The notes under the pieces: model-generated
Databases searched by the model: none
Told to the model about the DNA's origin: nothing
What the model saw: the letters and a program-made list of their open reading frames with translations, nothing else
Position numbers and translations under genes: made by a program
Part shown: positions 39,455-49,285 of the stretch, one piece after another
Layout of the letters: each line of letters opens with the position of its first letter
How positions within the stretch are numbered: position 1 is the stretch's first letter
Source: Vibrio tasmaniensis 1F-187
GTDB taxonomy: Bacteria > Pseudomonadota > Gammaproteobacteria > Enterobacterales > Vibrionaceae
DNA length: 64,000 nt
Direction of reading: 5' to 3'
Assembly: GCF_000272405.2 (NCBI RefSeq)
Contig: NZ_AJZM02000150.1
Location: 3,140 to 67,139 of the forward strand

Positions 39455-40114
39455 TTAATTTTCTTTTTCATAATAGTCTTCGATCATCGAAGCTTTCATT
39501 TCATAACCCATGGTGAGGTTACTTTTACCATCTACGAGGAAGACCTCTTCAGTCACTTTGTTGGAGCTAAAGTCGCCTTCTACCCACACTGGATACTGAA
39601 CGTTCTGTACCTGAAAGCCTTCAGGGAAAGACACGCGCACAATCTGGTTTGCAGGTGGTGGTGGCATGTGGATACACTCACCCGCCACAGGCACTAACAG
39701 AAACTCTGTTGCTGTCATTCCCTCTGAGAACTCCAGTGGAACGATGAAACCGGGAACTCGTACTTTCTTGCCATCAAACTCTGTCGTGATAGCTTCGGCG
39801 TTTGCTTTCATGGTTTGCATGTATTCGTCACGCAGTGCGATCATTTCGTCTGCGTCTACACCCTGCTCTTTTAGCGTTTGTTTGAATAATAGAACCTGTT
39901 GTTGAGCTTGCTCTTCCTCTGATGCACTCATTGCTATCACACCTTGTAATAGACGCATTTGTTGATCGCTGAGATCCGGCATTTCTACTTTCATTTCGTG
40001 AGACTCTGAGTTCAGATCTTGCCACTCAAGATTCATCGCAGTTTCAGCAAAAGTAGGAAAAGCAACGGCCGTCAGTGATACCACTGACAGGATAAGAGAA
40101 AGCACTTTTTTCAT
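39455..40114 (-). CDS. DUF3299 exported protein
   Basis: 219 residues from the ATG at 40114 (an upstream in-frame ATG is less likely). Signal peptide ends near TFA (residue 24). The C-terminal half has the DUF3299 core RVPGFIVPLE and GECIHMPPPPANQIV, with a conserved Cys-Ile-His. The N-terminal helical part is Glu/Gln-rich. The family is periplasmic and usually lies near transport or metal genes; the function is unknown, though the CIH motif suggests metal binding. It sits between amidohydrolase and porin, 80 bp from the first. Confidence 0.85.
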   Translation of the reverse strand: MKKVLSLILSVVSLTAVAFPTFAETAMNLEWQDLNSESHEMKVEMPDLSDQQMRLLQGVIAMSASEEEQAQQQVLLFKQTLKEQGVDADEMIALRDEYMQTMKANAEAITTEFDGKKVRVPGFIVPLEFSEGMTATEFLLVPVAGECIHMPPPPANQIVRVSFPEGFQVQNVQYPVWVEGDFSSNKVTEEVFLVDGKSNLTMGYEMKASMIEDYYEKEN

Positions 40115-40195
40115 AAGGAATACCTTGAAGAGAGGTGACCTACCCAAATAGGTCACCCATTAAAGCTTAATTTCTAACTGAGTTGTCGAACTGAA

Positions 40196-41575
40196 CTACA
40201 GCGTGTTTTTGTAGACTTTGCCGTCTTTCATGATGACTTTAATGGTGTCGATTTCAGGGCTGCGCGGCTCTGCATCAAACCATTTTTCGTTTGCCCCAAT
40301 CACTGACAAGTCTTCAAGTGGGTTGCCTTCAACAATAATGATATCGGCGTATGCGCCCGCTTCAATCACGCCTAACTTACCCTCTGGGTATGGGTCCATC
40401 ACGCCAGATAACTTAACGATCTCACCGTTTACCGATGTCATCCCTTTCAAAGTGAAGAAGTTGCCTAACTCTTTACCTGCAAGGAAGATCGTGTGGTCGG
40501 TTTGTTTGATACAAGAAACCACGTCACCGACACAGTCTGTGTGGAAACCCCATTTCGGTTGGTACTTGTTTACATTCGAGATGTAGTCTTTGAATGCTTT
40601 GGTTGCCGACTCCGCTTTACGCTTAGAGGCTGGGTTCGAGTTAATCGCTTCGATCTGTGTCAGGTAAGGTGAAAACGCGGTCATGTTAGTTGTGATGTAG
40701 GCGTCTTTATCTTCCATCTTGTCGGCAATATCGCCATCGAACATGAAACCGTGCTCGATCGTTTTAACACCCGCATCCAAGTTACGCATGATCGCTTTTT
40801 TGCTGTAAGCGTGAGACATCACGTAAGAGCCATACGCATCAGCAATTTCAACGGCGGCTTCAATTTCTTCCGCAGACATCGCATTCAGCTGCCAAGGGTC
40901 AAATGTTGAAGCCACACCACCCGAAGACATGATCTTAATTTGAGTATTGCCTTGCTTGAAGTTTTGACGAGCAGCGGCTTTGATTTCTGTAATACCATCG
41001 GCATTAAAGCTCACGCTATTTCGAGCCATACTGGTCGATGAACCAAAGAAGTGTTGGTTAGCCGTGGTTAGGTTACTGAAATCGGCATGCGAACCCGTCG
41101 GGCCAATAAATGCGCCTGATGTGTAAAGTCGTGGGCCCGGCAACATGCCAGAATCGATTGTTTTACGTAAGCCAGTATTCAAGCCACCAGCATCACGCCA
41201 CGTGGTGAAACCTGATTGAAACGCAGCGTTCGCGTTGACTGTCGCTCGCGCAGCTAACTCTTCGATCGTTCGGTTGTTCTCGTGGTCGCTTAGGTTACCG
41301 CCGTTCAGCAGTAAGTGTCCGTGGCCTTCGATTAAACCCGGCATTAGCGTTTTGCCTTCGCCGTCGATCACTACAGCATCACCAGCCTCTATCGGGCTCG
41401 CAGAGATTTGTTTGATAAGATTGCCTTCGACTAATACATGATGGTCTTCGTACAATTTGTTTTCAGTGCCATTGAATACATCGACGTAAGTAAATAGCGT
41501 TGATGCGGCATTTGCAGAAAGAGCAAATGAACACGAAAGAGCAACAACAGAGAGTTTTAAGCCTGCATTTTTCAT
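40196..41575 (-). CDS. Exported amidohydrolase (imidazolonepropionase-like)
   Basis: 459 residues with a signal peptide ending SANA (residue 24), so it is periplasmic. The metal-dependent amidohydrolase fold is shown by the H-x-H in GLIEGHGHLL (about residue 83), a lysine in KIMSSGGVAS, a histidine in VMSHAYSKK, another in KTIEHGFMFD, and a late GVIEAGAYADIIIVEGNPL end typical of the family. It probably hydrolyses a cyclic amide or peptide-like substrate outside the cytoplasm. First gene of an operon with DUF3299 and a porin, and regulated perhaps by the AraC gene upstream. Confidence 0.88.
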   Translation of the reverse strand: MKNAGLKLSVVALSCSFALSANAASTLFTYVDVFNGTENKLYEDHHVLVEGNLIKQISASPIEAGDAVVIDGEGKTLMPGLIEGHGHLLLNGGNLSDHENNRTIEELAARATVNANAAFQSGFTTWRDAGGLNTGLRKTIDSGMLPGPRLYTSGAFIGPTGSHADFSNLTTANQHFFGSSTSMARNSVSFNADGITEIKAAARQNFKQGNTQIKIMSSGGVASTFDPWQLNAMSAEEIEAAVEIADAYGSYVMSHAYSKKAIMRNLDAGVKTIEHGFMFDGDIADKMEDKDAYITTNMTAFSPYLTQIEAINSNPASKRKAESATKAFKDYISNVNKYQPKWGFHTDCVGDVVSCIKQTDHTIFLAGKELGNFFTLKGMTSVNGEIVKLSGVMDPYPEGKLGVIEAGAYADIIIVEGNPLEDLSVIGANEKWFDAEPRSPEIDTIKVIMKDGKVYKNTL

Positions 41576-41932
41576 TTATACACCTTGATTCCGTTTATGA
41601 GTGGAGTCCACTTCCCATAACGATTCCGTAACTACTAATGAGTGTCATGAGGTTTCAAAGGTGTTTTTGTCAGCCGTGATAATCACAAAAATCTAATCAA
41701 AATTCCGGGAAAAAATCGAGGCAAAAACAACTCATCAACATTCAATAACTTAGTAGTGATACTGCCAGTGTTCAAGGTTGATAAATGGCCATTTGGTGAC
41801 AATAAATAATTATGCGTTCAGGCTCCGGTTTCTGCTTAATAGCTGGAGTTTTTACTTATTGGCTAGAGTTTCGCTGCGGAACTATTATTGCCGAAGCTCT
41901 TACTGGTAGCTTGGTACTGTTGCTTACCGACG
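41576..41932. other. Regulatory gap between the AraC gene and the amidohydrolase operon
   Basis: About 357 bases holding the amidohydrolase promoter. It contains AT-rich sequence but no repeat, hairpin or operator that I can assign. Confidence 0.45.
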
Positions 41933-42934
41933 TTAGCTGTGCTCTTTTCGGTACTGTCTTGGCGTCATGTTCATCTGTCGTTTGAAGGCTCGGGTAAAGT
42001 GGGAAGAATCGGAATAGCCCATTTTCGCACCTACTTGCGTGACCGATAAATCGGACTGCTTAAGCAATTCTAAAACCTGCTCAAGAACCATCTCTTCAAT
42101 CAAGGTTTTGTAGACCGCCCCTTCACTTTCCAACCGGCGCTGGATCGTTCTGACATGAATATTCAGAATCTCAGAAGCTAAGCTAATTGGGAGTTTCCCC
42201 ATCGTGAGATAAGGTTTAATAACAAGCTTAAAAGCGCTCAGGAATGAGCTAGGTAAAGGCTTAGTGAGATCTGATACTTGAGCAATTTTGGGTAAAACAA
42301 TCGGTGCAAGCATGATGTCTTCAGGGATCTCAAAGGCAGTGACCGGCCTATGCGTATAAAACTGAGCACTGCCCATTTGTGGTAGAGATTGAAAGCATTC
42401 GAGATCGCCATTCTGAATGCCAACCTCAGACGGCTTCCAACGACCTTGCGTTAATACTGAAAGTAGCTCGTTGATGAAAATAACAGAGAACAGTTCAGCG
42501 AACTTAAACCAAGGTGCGTTAGTAAATGGCTTCTCGCGAACCAACCACCACTTGCCTCCGGATTGCTTGGTATAGACATTCGCACCATTGGATACGAGCT
42601 TCAACTGCTCACCAAATTGGTCTAGCGCGTTTTTCAATGAATCCTGCTGGCTTAGCTTAGCCACAAACCTTGGCACATAGGTTTGCTTGCAAAAACTCCA
42701 CATAAACAGCGAAAACTCTTCTCTCGACGCAGATTCCCCCATAATCTTGACCACGTTCTTAACCGTTGTCTCAGGGAGATAATCGTAATGGTCATTACTG
42801 GTGAGAATATCATTAGGGATTTGGGCACTGCGTAGTAAGGTGTAGATTTCACCATCAATATGTTTGAACAGTTCCGCGAACAATTCGACTTCTTTCTTAT
42901 CGACAACTGTCATTATCTGAGGGGTATTTGGCAT
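41933..42934 (-). CDS. AraC-family transcriptional regulator
   Basis: 333 residues with an Arabinose_bd-like N-terminal domain and a C-terminal double HTH, including ASEILNIHVRTIQRRLESEG and KMGYSDSSHFTRAFKRQMN. It is similar in layout to the regulator at 34004 and shares the APWFKFAELFSVIFINEL segment pattern of that group. It is transcribed in the same direction as the downstream amidohydrolase operon and is its likely regulator. The ATG at 42934 follows AGGGAAAGG; an ATG at 42913 is possible. Confidence 0.92.
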   Translation of the reverse strand: MPNTPQIMTVVDKKEVELFAELFKHIDGEIYTLLRSAQIPNDILTSNDHYDYLPETTVKNVVKIMGESASREEFSLFMWSFCKQTYVPRFVAKLSQQDSLKNALDQFGEQLKLVSNGANVYTKQSGGKWWLVREKPFTNAPWFKFAELFSVIFINELLSVLTQGRWKPSEVGIQNGDLECFQSLPQMGSAQFYTHRPVTAFEIPEDIMLAPIVLPKIAQVSDLTKPLPSSFLSAFKLVIKPYLTMGKLPISLASEILNIHVRTIQRRLESEGAVYKTLIEEMVLEQVLELLKQSDLSVTQVGAKMGYSDSSHFTRAFKRQMNMTPRQYRKEHS

Positions 42935-43093
42935 CCTTTCCCTTATCTATTCGTTCACGAACTCAAATTATCACCTTTTTTAAGATAGCAGAACAAACGC
43001 CGCGTTACCTAGACCTACTAACCGGATGTCTCCGTCAAAATAACGAATAAACAAACGGTTAGTAGCCAAACTCGTGTTTACTGACTTGGTAGA

Positions 43094-43522
43094 TTACTGA
43101 ACGGCTAAGTCCGCTCTGCGTACCCAGAATGCTCGTATATGATCATAAATCAGATTAAACACAAACGCGTAAATGGTAATAAAAATGGTCACGCCGATAT
43201 CCATTAAAAATGCCTGCCAAATCCCCACATCAAGTAAGTAAGCCATCACTGGGATCGTCGCCACCAGCAAGCCTGCCTCAAATAGCACAACATGAAAAAC
43301 ACGTAACTTGAGTGAACGCTTTGATTTTTCACCCGTGAAGTAGCGATCAAAAATGCGGTTGAAACAGTAGTTCCAAATCATCGCGATGGTCGCAACAACT
43401 ATCATGGTTCCTGATAAGGCATTCACATCATGATCGGTAAATATCGCTAAGCCTATAATTGATAGTGTGACGGCCAATACTTCAAATAACACAGAGTGAA
43501 ACACTCTTTCTAACGTACTCAT
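43094..43522 (-). CDS. PACE-family efflux transporter
   Basis: 142 residues made of two bacterial transmembrane pair (BTP) domains, four helices in all. Each half has the RVFHxVLFE-like start (ERVFHSVLFEVLA and RVFHVVLFEAGLL) and a W-N-Y or asp-containing second helix, the PACE hallmarks. PACE proteins use the proton gradient to export biocides such as chlorhexidine or short-chain polyamines. A divergent LysR gene 138 bp away is the normal partner regulator (as for aceI/aceR). Confidence 0.93.
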   Translation of the reverse strand: MSTLERVFHSVLFEVLAVTLSIIGLAIFTDHDVNALSGTMIVVATIAMIWNYCFNRIFDRYFTGEKSKRSLKLRVFHVVLFEAGLLVATIPVMAYLLDVGIWQAFLMDIGVTIFITIYAFVFNLIYDHIRAFWVRRADLAVQ

Positions 43523-43660
43523 ACATTCCTCTAAATAATCTATTACGTGTTGGATTGGTCGAGATTATGTCACCTGAAATAATAAGAGAAAGTTAACAGC
43601 CATCACGAATAGTGATAGCCTAGGAGTTATTACCCCCTTTGGTATTGAGCGAGAGATCAC

Positions 43661-44563
43661 ATGTACAGTTTTGAGCAATTAAAAGTCTTCGTCACTGTGT
43701 GTGAAAGTGGCTCTTTCTCTGCCGCCGCTCGCAAACTGAAACGCGCTCAGTCTGGAGTCAGCCAGTCGATCGCCAACCTAGAAATTGCCATCGACCAAGA
43801 GCTATTTAACCGAGAGAAAAACATCCCCGTTTTGACCAACACAGGTAAAGCGTTATTACCTGTCACTAAGTCGATTCTCGACCAACAAAAGTACTTCGAC
43901 CAAAAAGTAGAATCGCTCACACAAGAAGATGAGCACGAACTGATCATTGCGGTTGATGAAAGCATCATAGATAAGAATTTCATTAAGATAATCAGCTCAC
44001 TGGCCGATCAGTTCCCAATCACGCACTTCGATATTATTACGGCCTCAACCTTCGATGTGGAAGACCTCGTAAGACGCGGCAAAGCGCAGATTGGCATCAT
44101 CTATGCGGATGGTGAACTTAAAGTGGATATGGACTTCTTCTTACTGGGCCAAGCCCGCTTTCTTACAGTTAGCTCCGCCACTCACGAACTCAGCCAAATG
44201 TCGGTAGTACAAGACTCAGATCTAAAGCGTTATCGCCAATGTGTGCATCGCAGTTCAAAGCAGCGCGAACTGTGGTTCACCTACGGTATTAGCTCGATGC
44301 TTTGGTATGCCAACAACCACAAAACGATCATCGATCTCGTTGAACAGAACGTAGGGTGGGCAAATGTGCCTGAAATGATGGTGCTGGAAGGGATTCAGAA
44401 AGGCGATCTCGTAGCACTGCCAGTGGCACACGAGCATGGTGGTTGGATTACTCCAGTGGGTTGCTTAGTGTCTCGCAGTCATATCAATGGCCCAGTGTTA
44501 ACAAGTTTACTTGAAAAACTAAAAGGCCACTCATTAGAGAACAATCAGTGGCAAGCCAACTAA
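43661..44563 (+). CDS. LysR-type regulator, probable regulator of the PACE gene
   Basis: 300 residues with an N-terminal HTH (SFSAAARKLKRAQSGVSQSIANLE) and a LysR substrate-binding domain. The position, divergent from the PACE gene, suggests an AceR-like activator that responds to the efflux substrate. Not recognised as any characterised regulator. Confidence 0.93.
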   Translation: MYSFEQLKVFVTVCESGSFSAAARKLKRAQSGVSQSIANLEIAIDQELFNREKNIPVLTNTGKALLPVTKSILDQQKYFDQKVESLTQEDEHELIIAVDESIIDKNFIKIISSLADQFPITHFDIITASTFDVEDLVRRGKAQIGIIYADGELKVDMDFFLLGQARFLTVSSATHELSQMSVVQDSDLKRYRQCVHRSSKQRELWFTYGISSMLWYANNHKTIIDLVEQNVGWANVPEMMVLEGIQKGDLVALPVAHEHGGWITPVGCLVSRSHINGPVLTSLLEKLKGHSLENNQWQAN

Positions 44564-44726
44564 TCTCCCCCAATTCTTGAGTTCAGCCTATTTCAGCAAC
44601 TGAATCCTAAATCAATGACGGTGGCGTTTTCTCCAGCACTACCTCATTTCCGCTTTTCGTGCCGATAATTTTCTTTGTCGTGTGGATAAAACACCCTAGT
44701 TGATATACCAAAGTGACATAACTAGT

Positions 44727-45326
44727 ATGCGATCCCAAAGGGTTTGTCTTATCAAACTGATATCGACAAAACCAAATCGCTCTTTAACACCACTGACCCA
44801 ACTTCAAATCTCCCAAATAAGTGCCCCTGCCCTGCAACCACTTGTGAAAGCTTCAAATAGATCACTTTTGAATATTGATTCGCACCCAGTTTATGAGCGC
44901 TCTTTGAGTGCTTTTTTATATCTAAATGAACCTTTTGGAAAATTTGTCGTGAACGTTTTAAGAAATATTTGCCCTGAGAAAATGGGCAAAGAGCGTAACA
45001 AACGAGAGTATGATTTACGCGTACTTAATTGTGTCAGTGAAAGCGAATATGAATCGCGTATGGCGGTTTGGAATAGCCTAACTTTGGCTGCTACTCCGTC
45101 TGTTTCAGAAACAAAAGGCTTCATCGATGAGGCTTTCAACAAACTTCAGCAAGACTTGAAAGAAGCTAGCCGTGAGTTATCGATTAACTACACGGACTTC
45201 ATCGCAATGGCACATGAAGAGCTCAACTACATTAAGGTGTTTGTTGCTGATAAGACCGCACAATACGGCTGGTATGCCGCGATCGTTCTTATGATCATCG
45301 GTACTGTTGCTTTATGCGCTCAGTAA
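44727..45326 (+). CDS. Hypothetical protein with C-terminal membrane anchor
   Basis: About 199 residues if the ATG at 44727 is used; a TTG at 44700 and a later ATG at 44982 are possible, and none has a good ribosome site. The C-terminus is a single hydrophobic helix (YAAIVLMIIGTVALCA) with no residues after it beyond one Gln, like a tail-anchored protein. The middle is helical and charged (DEAFNKLQQDLKEASREL). The N-terminal 40 residues have a composition unlike the rest and may not be translated. No family recognised. Confidence 0.5.
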   Translation: MRSQRVCLIKLISTKPNRSLTPLTQLQISQISAPALQPLVKASNRSLLNIDSHPVYERSLSAFLYLNEPFGKFVVNVLRNICPEKMGKERNKREYDLRVLNCVSESEYESRMAVWNSLTLAATPSVSETKGFIDEAFNKLQQDLKEASRELSINYTDFIAMAHEELNYIKVFVADKTAQYGWYAAIVLMIIGTVALCAQ

Positions 45327-45405
45327 ACCAAACTGTGTATTAAATAAATTGTCTTAAAAGCTCAAGCGATAGGCCAATTTAGCCTTTCTATGAGCCTGTT
45401 CTTTA

Positions 45406-45443
45406 ACTAGAAAACAAATGGTTAACCTCATTTGTTTTCTAGT
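45406..45443. terminator. 15-bp perfect inverted repeat, probable bidirectional terminator
   Basis: ACTAGAAAACAAATG pairs perfectly with CATTTGTTTTCTAGT around an 8-base loop. It lies between two converging genes. The stem is AT-rich and lacks a clean T tail, so terminator activity is an inference. Confidence 0.6.
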
Positions 45444-45454
45444 CTATAACCCCT

Positions 45455-46072
45455 TCACTCTCCCATCAGAGACAACAGATCCCGCGTCGCTTGTTTTGGA
45501 TCTTCAGCGTGACATATCGCAGATACCAGTGCTAACCCATGAATACCGCTCTCAACTAACTGCGGGATGTTCGATTCGTTAATTCCACCAATACCGACAA
45601 TCGGTAGCTTCGTTGTCTCCAACGCCATTTTAATTCCATCATAGCCCCAATGTTTCTTAAGATTTGTCTTAGTCGGTGTGGCAAAAAGCGCACTGAGGCC
45701 AATGTAATCGATCGGCAAGCTATCGGCTTCTTGTAGCTGTTGTTCAGTTTCAATTGATAACCCAAGAATCTTATCTGGACCTATCAACTGGCGTGCTAAC
45801 TCTGCAGGCATATCCGATTGCCCTAAGTGCAAACCATCGGCGTCGACAGCCAATGCAACGTCTACCCGATCGTTAATGATCAGCGGTACACCAGAACCTG
45901 CCAAAATCGACTTTACGGCTTGTGCTCGTTCAATGAAGGCTCTTACATCTCCGTGCTTTTCTCTCACTTGAACCATAGTTACGCCACCCGCGACCGCTTG
46001 TTCGACCACGACCTTAAGCGTTTCTAAATCTTGTTGGTCATCCGTTACTAAATAGAGCTTATAAGGGTTCAT
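45455..46072 (-). CDS. thiE: Thiamine phosphate synthase
   Basis: 205 residues, a TIM barrel joining HMP pyrophosphate and thiazole phosphate to make thiamine phosphate. Conserved segments are VQVREK, LIINDRVDVALAVDADGLHLGQ with the catalytic and phosphate-binding residues, and the late VGIGGI loop. It is complete. Unusually it is separate from the other thiamine genes: the MCP gene (plus strand) and the terminator at 48365 stand between it and thiM. I see no TPP riboswitch in its own 260-bp upstream region. Confidence 0.95.
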   Translation of the reverse strand: MNPYKLYLVTDDQQDLETLKVVVEQAVAGGVTMVQVREKHGDVRAFIERAQAVKSILAGSGVPLIINDRVDVALAVDADGLHLGQSDMPAELARQLIGPDKILGLSIETEQQLQEADSLPIDYIGLSALFATPTKTNLKKHWGYDGIKMALETTKLPIVGIGGINESNIPQLVESGIHGLALVSAICHAEDPKQATRDLLSLMGE

Positions 46073-46334
46073 ATCGTACCTTTGGAGTCGATGTCTAAAA
46101 TTGGCGTTGCACTATTTTACCGACAAATCACATCATGTGCATGGAAGTTAATACTAAATTAGCTCAATTACACACGCACCATCAAATACGCAACTCGTTG
46201 AAAGCATACCGAAAACCCTGAAATTTTTAACGAAAGCGTTACTTATTACACAAAGTATTCACTTCAAGCATGCCCAGAACGCTGTTTTATGAAATACTCT
46301 GCTGTGAAGGAATCAGGTAAATATAGGGATAGTT

Positions 46335-48278
46335 ATGCGCCACCTTTCTATAGCGCTCAAGATCAAGCTGGGTTATGCCATCTGCTTGCTCTTTTTCGTC
46401 ATTTCAGGCTTTGTGAGTTACAAAGGTATCCAAACCTTGTCGAACGGCTTTAGCCAATACAGTGAGCTCAGCCAAAAAGCGACATTATCAAGCAACATTC
46501 AAGTGCACTTTCTTCAGATGCGTTTAGCTTCTGAACGTTACTTAGAGTCATTGGATGAACAGTACGAAACGAATTATCAATCAAGCAAACTTGCGATTGA
46601 TGAACTGCTCAACAACTTAATCCAATCCACCACCAAAACCGATAGCCTAGCTAGCCTGCAATTAGTGCAAGACAGTGTGGTGGCGTTTGATGTGGCTTAT
46701 GGTTCAATGAAACAGAGTGAGCTTCTCATAGACCAACTGGTCAACGTTGAGATGGTCCAACGAGAAACCAACGCACTGAAAGCTGCTCAGAGTTTGTTGT
46801 ATGAGTCATACAATAACAATGATCCTAACGCGAGCTTATACGCGGGCATGTTGATGGAGAATTTCCTCGCAGCCAAGATCACCGTACTCAGTTATTCAAA
46901 CAACAATGACCTCAAAACCTATGAAGCGGGTAAAGATATCTTTGAATACGCGCTACCGGGTATTGAAGGCGATATTGAATCTCTTAAATCATCGCCTTAT
47001 CAAAGTGAGCTGATTGAAGACTTCTCAAACCAACGTGAAGCGTATGCAAAAGGCTTTGAGCAAGTTCATCAACAGATGCTTGAGAACACTCAAAGAACCG
47101 CTAGCCTTGCCTCTATTGGTGACAGCTTAGCTATCGCGGTAGCGGATGCTCAAAGTATTCTCGAGCAGCAGAAACAAGCACTCACGCCAGTACTGCAAGC
47201 CAGTGAAAAACGTTCAGTTCAAATCATCATCTTGCTAACGGGTGTCGCTTTAGTTATTGGCATGACGAGCGCCGTTTTGGTGACTCGCTCTATCACCAAA
47301 GGCATCGCACAAGTTAAACAGATCACCAATGAGCTTTCTCAGGGCAACCTGAATGTGGAAGTGAACATTGAGAGCAAAAATGAGATTGGTGAACTGCTGA
47401 CTAATATGGAGATCACCATTGAATCTCTGCGCGATATTGTTGGCCAAGTGAACCGCTCTAGCGTGCGTATTGGTGAGATGTCGGAGTCGCTTAATCAAGT
47501 GACAAACAACAGCTCGACCAATGCAACACAATTGAACAGTGAAATGATCAACATCTCTTCTGCCGTTGATCAATTGGCTTCAAGCACATCAGAAATTGCG
47601 GCAAGTGCTAACCACGCGTCTCAAGTTGCTAACCAAGCAACCGAGAATGTCGCGATGGGACTCAAAGAAGTAGACAAAACACTGCATGAGATTGGCAGCG
47701 CCGATGAAAGCATGCAGGTCAGCAGCCAAAAAGTGACTGACCTCCACAAAGAGTCGATGAATATTGGTGCCATTCTTGAAGTAATCAAAGGCGTTTCTGA
47801 GCAAACCAACCTATTGGCATTGAACGCTGCCATTGAAGCCGCTCGTGCGGGTGAACAAGGTCGTGGGTTTGCGGTAGTGGCCGATGAAGTAAGAACCTTA
47901 GCTAAGCGTACTCAAGATTCTGCAAGCCAGATTGATGAACTCATCACCTCGTTACAGCGTGGCGCTAAAGATGCGTTAGAGTCGATCAAAGAGAGCCACA
48001 GCACGGTTTCAGATGCTTCCACTCAGGCACAACAAGCTTCTCAGAACTTGCATGTGATTAACCAACACATCCAAGATCTGAATCAGGCCAACAGCCAGAT
48101 TGCAGTATCTGTTGACGAGCAAGATTGCTTGACCAAGTCACTGGGTGAAAACGCGCAAGGTGCAAATACCATCGCGCAGAGCAACCAAGAGTCTGTAAGC
48201 AGCATTTCAGGTGCTGCGAGCGACTTAACCGAAGTTGCTCATCACTTAGAAAGCCAAGTGAATCGATTTAGAACCTAG
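46335..48278 (+). CDS. Methyl-accepting chemotaxis protein with helical bimodular sensor
   Basis: 647 residues: N-terminal membrane helix (about 10-30), a long all-helical periplasmic domain (about 35-285) of the HBM kind, second membrane helix (about 297-318), HAMP, and the MCP signalling domain with [20 protein letters not shown] at the tip. HBM sensors bind small organic ligands such as organic acids. The start follows AGGGATAGTT. It stands between thiE and the thiM operon on the opposite strand. No pentapeptide tether is seen at the C-terminus. Confidence 0.93.
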   Translation: MRHLSIALKIKLGYAICLLFFVISGFVSYKGIQTLSNGFSQYSELSQKATLSSNIQVHFLQMRLASERYLESLDEQYETNYQSSKLAIDELLNNLIQSTTKTDSLASLQLVQDSVVAFDVAYGSMKQSELLIDQLVNVEMVQRETNALKAAQSLLYESYNNNDPNASLYAGMLMENFLAAKITVLSYSNNNDLKTYEAGKDIFEYALPGIEGDIESLKSSPYQSELIEDFSNQREAYAKGFEQVHQQMLENTQRTASLASIGDSLAIAVADAQSILEQQKQALTPVLQASEKRSVQIIILLTGVALVIGMTSAVLVTRSITKGIAQVKQITNELSQGNLNVEVNIESKNEIGELLTNMEITIESLRDIVGQVNRSSVRIGEMSESLNQVTNNSSTNATQLNSEMINISSAVDQLASSTSEIAASANHASQVANQATENVAMGLKEVDKTLHEIGSADESMQVSSQKVTDLHKESMNIGAILEVIKGVSEQTNLLALNAAIEAARAGEQGRGFAVVADEVRTLAKRTQDSASQIDELITSLQRGAKDALESIKESHSTVSDASTQAQQASQNLHVINQHIQDLNQANSQIAVSVDEQDCLTKSLGENAQGANTIAQSNQESVSSISGAASDLTEVAHHLESQVNRFRT

Positions 48279-48364
48279 CTAACTTTCTGTCTCTGTTATT
48301 CAAAGTCTCTGTTATTTAGAGCCTCGCTTATTGAAAACATAGCGAACACGGTTTATATAATAAG

Positions 48365-48398
48365 AAAGCCCCCAGCACATTCGTGTTGGGGGCTTTTT
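48365..48398. terminator. Bidirectional terminator between the MCP gene and thiM
   Basis: AAAGCCCCCAGCAC and GTGTTGGGGGCTTT pair with one wobble around ATTCGT, with T and A runs outside. Confidence 0.9.
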
Positions 48399-48429
48399 AG
48401 TGAGCTAAGTGCTTATAGCCAGATTGAAT

Positions 48430-49215
48430 CTACTGAATCTTCAAACGTTGAATCAGAGTCTCTTCATCAAATTGATATAACTCATCAAGTAAGTTCATTT
48501 GCAAACTACCTGGGCCGCGTGAGTTCTCAGCTGCGATTTCACCAACCACACCCAATACCGCCGCAGCAGCCAAACCACTTTCATCACCAACAGCAGCAAA
48601 TGCGCCCGTCAATGCCGTTAAAGTACAACCCATGCCGGTTACATACGGCATCATTGGATGACCGTTGTTTAACGTCACAACACTGTCTTTGGTGACAACG
48701 TAATCTGTCTCACCAGAAATCACCACATTCGCACCGTATTCAACGACTAAGCATTGCGCTGCGCCTAATGCAGCATCACTGCTATCTAGCGCATCAACGC
48801 CTTTGCTCTGTGCTTGCTCGCCCGCTAACGCGATAACCTCAGACGCGTTGCCACGAATGATCAACTTATCCGCTAAGCGTGCAATTTCACGAGAAGTCTC
48901 GGTACGCAGCGTACTTGCGCCACAACCCACCGGGTCAAGAACCACAACCTTGCTATTGGCATTCGCTTGTTCAACCGCGAAACGCATTCTTGGCGTCCAA
49001 ACACTGTCGAGCGTGCCAATGTTAATCACAAGCGCGCCAGAGAAAGACATCATCTCAGCCAGTTCTTGTTGTGAGTGCGCCATGATAGGTGAAGCGCCAA
49101 TCGCCAATAACGCATTGGCCGTATTGTTCATCACGACGTAGTTGGTAATGTTCACAACCAGTGGTTTTTGCTCTCGTACTGCGCGCAACGATTGGATGAT
49201 TTGTTCAGTTAGCAT
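48430..49215 (-). CDS. thiM: Hydroxyethylthiazole kinase
   Basis: 261 residues from the ATG at 49215 (AAGGA seven bases upstream); an upstream ATG would add 19 residues. ThiM phosphorylates salvaged thiazole. Family segments are [22 protein letters not shown] near the N-terminus and the catalytic [13 protein letters not shown] loop. Last gene of the salvage operon, ending at a terminator; tenA is 70 bp upstream. Confidence 0.95.
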   Translation of the reverse strand: MLTEQIIQSLRAVREQKPLVVNITNYVVMNNTANALLAIGASPIMAHSQQELAEMMSFSGALVINIGTLDSVWTPRMRFAVEQANANSKVVVLDPVGCGASTLRTETSREIARLADKLIIRGNASEVIALAGEQAQSKGVDALDSSDAALGAAQCLVVEYGANVVISGETDYVVTKDSVVTLNNGHPMMPYVTGMGCTLTALTGAFAAVGDESGLAAAAVLGVVGEIAAENSRGPGSLQMNLLDELYQFDEETLIQRLKIQ

Positions 49216-49285
49216 GGGTAAATCCTTATTCGTGAAAGTCGTTTTAAGCCGCTGCAGGTTGGCTAGCGACAAGGTTTAGCCGTGA

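Noticed and set aside
44891-45142. Minus-strand ORF opposite the tail-anchored hypothetical gene
   Set aside because: It overlaps a more plausible plus-strand frame and has no ribosome site or family resemblance.
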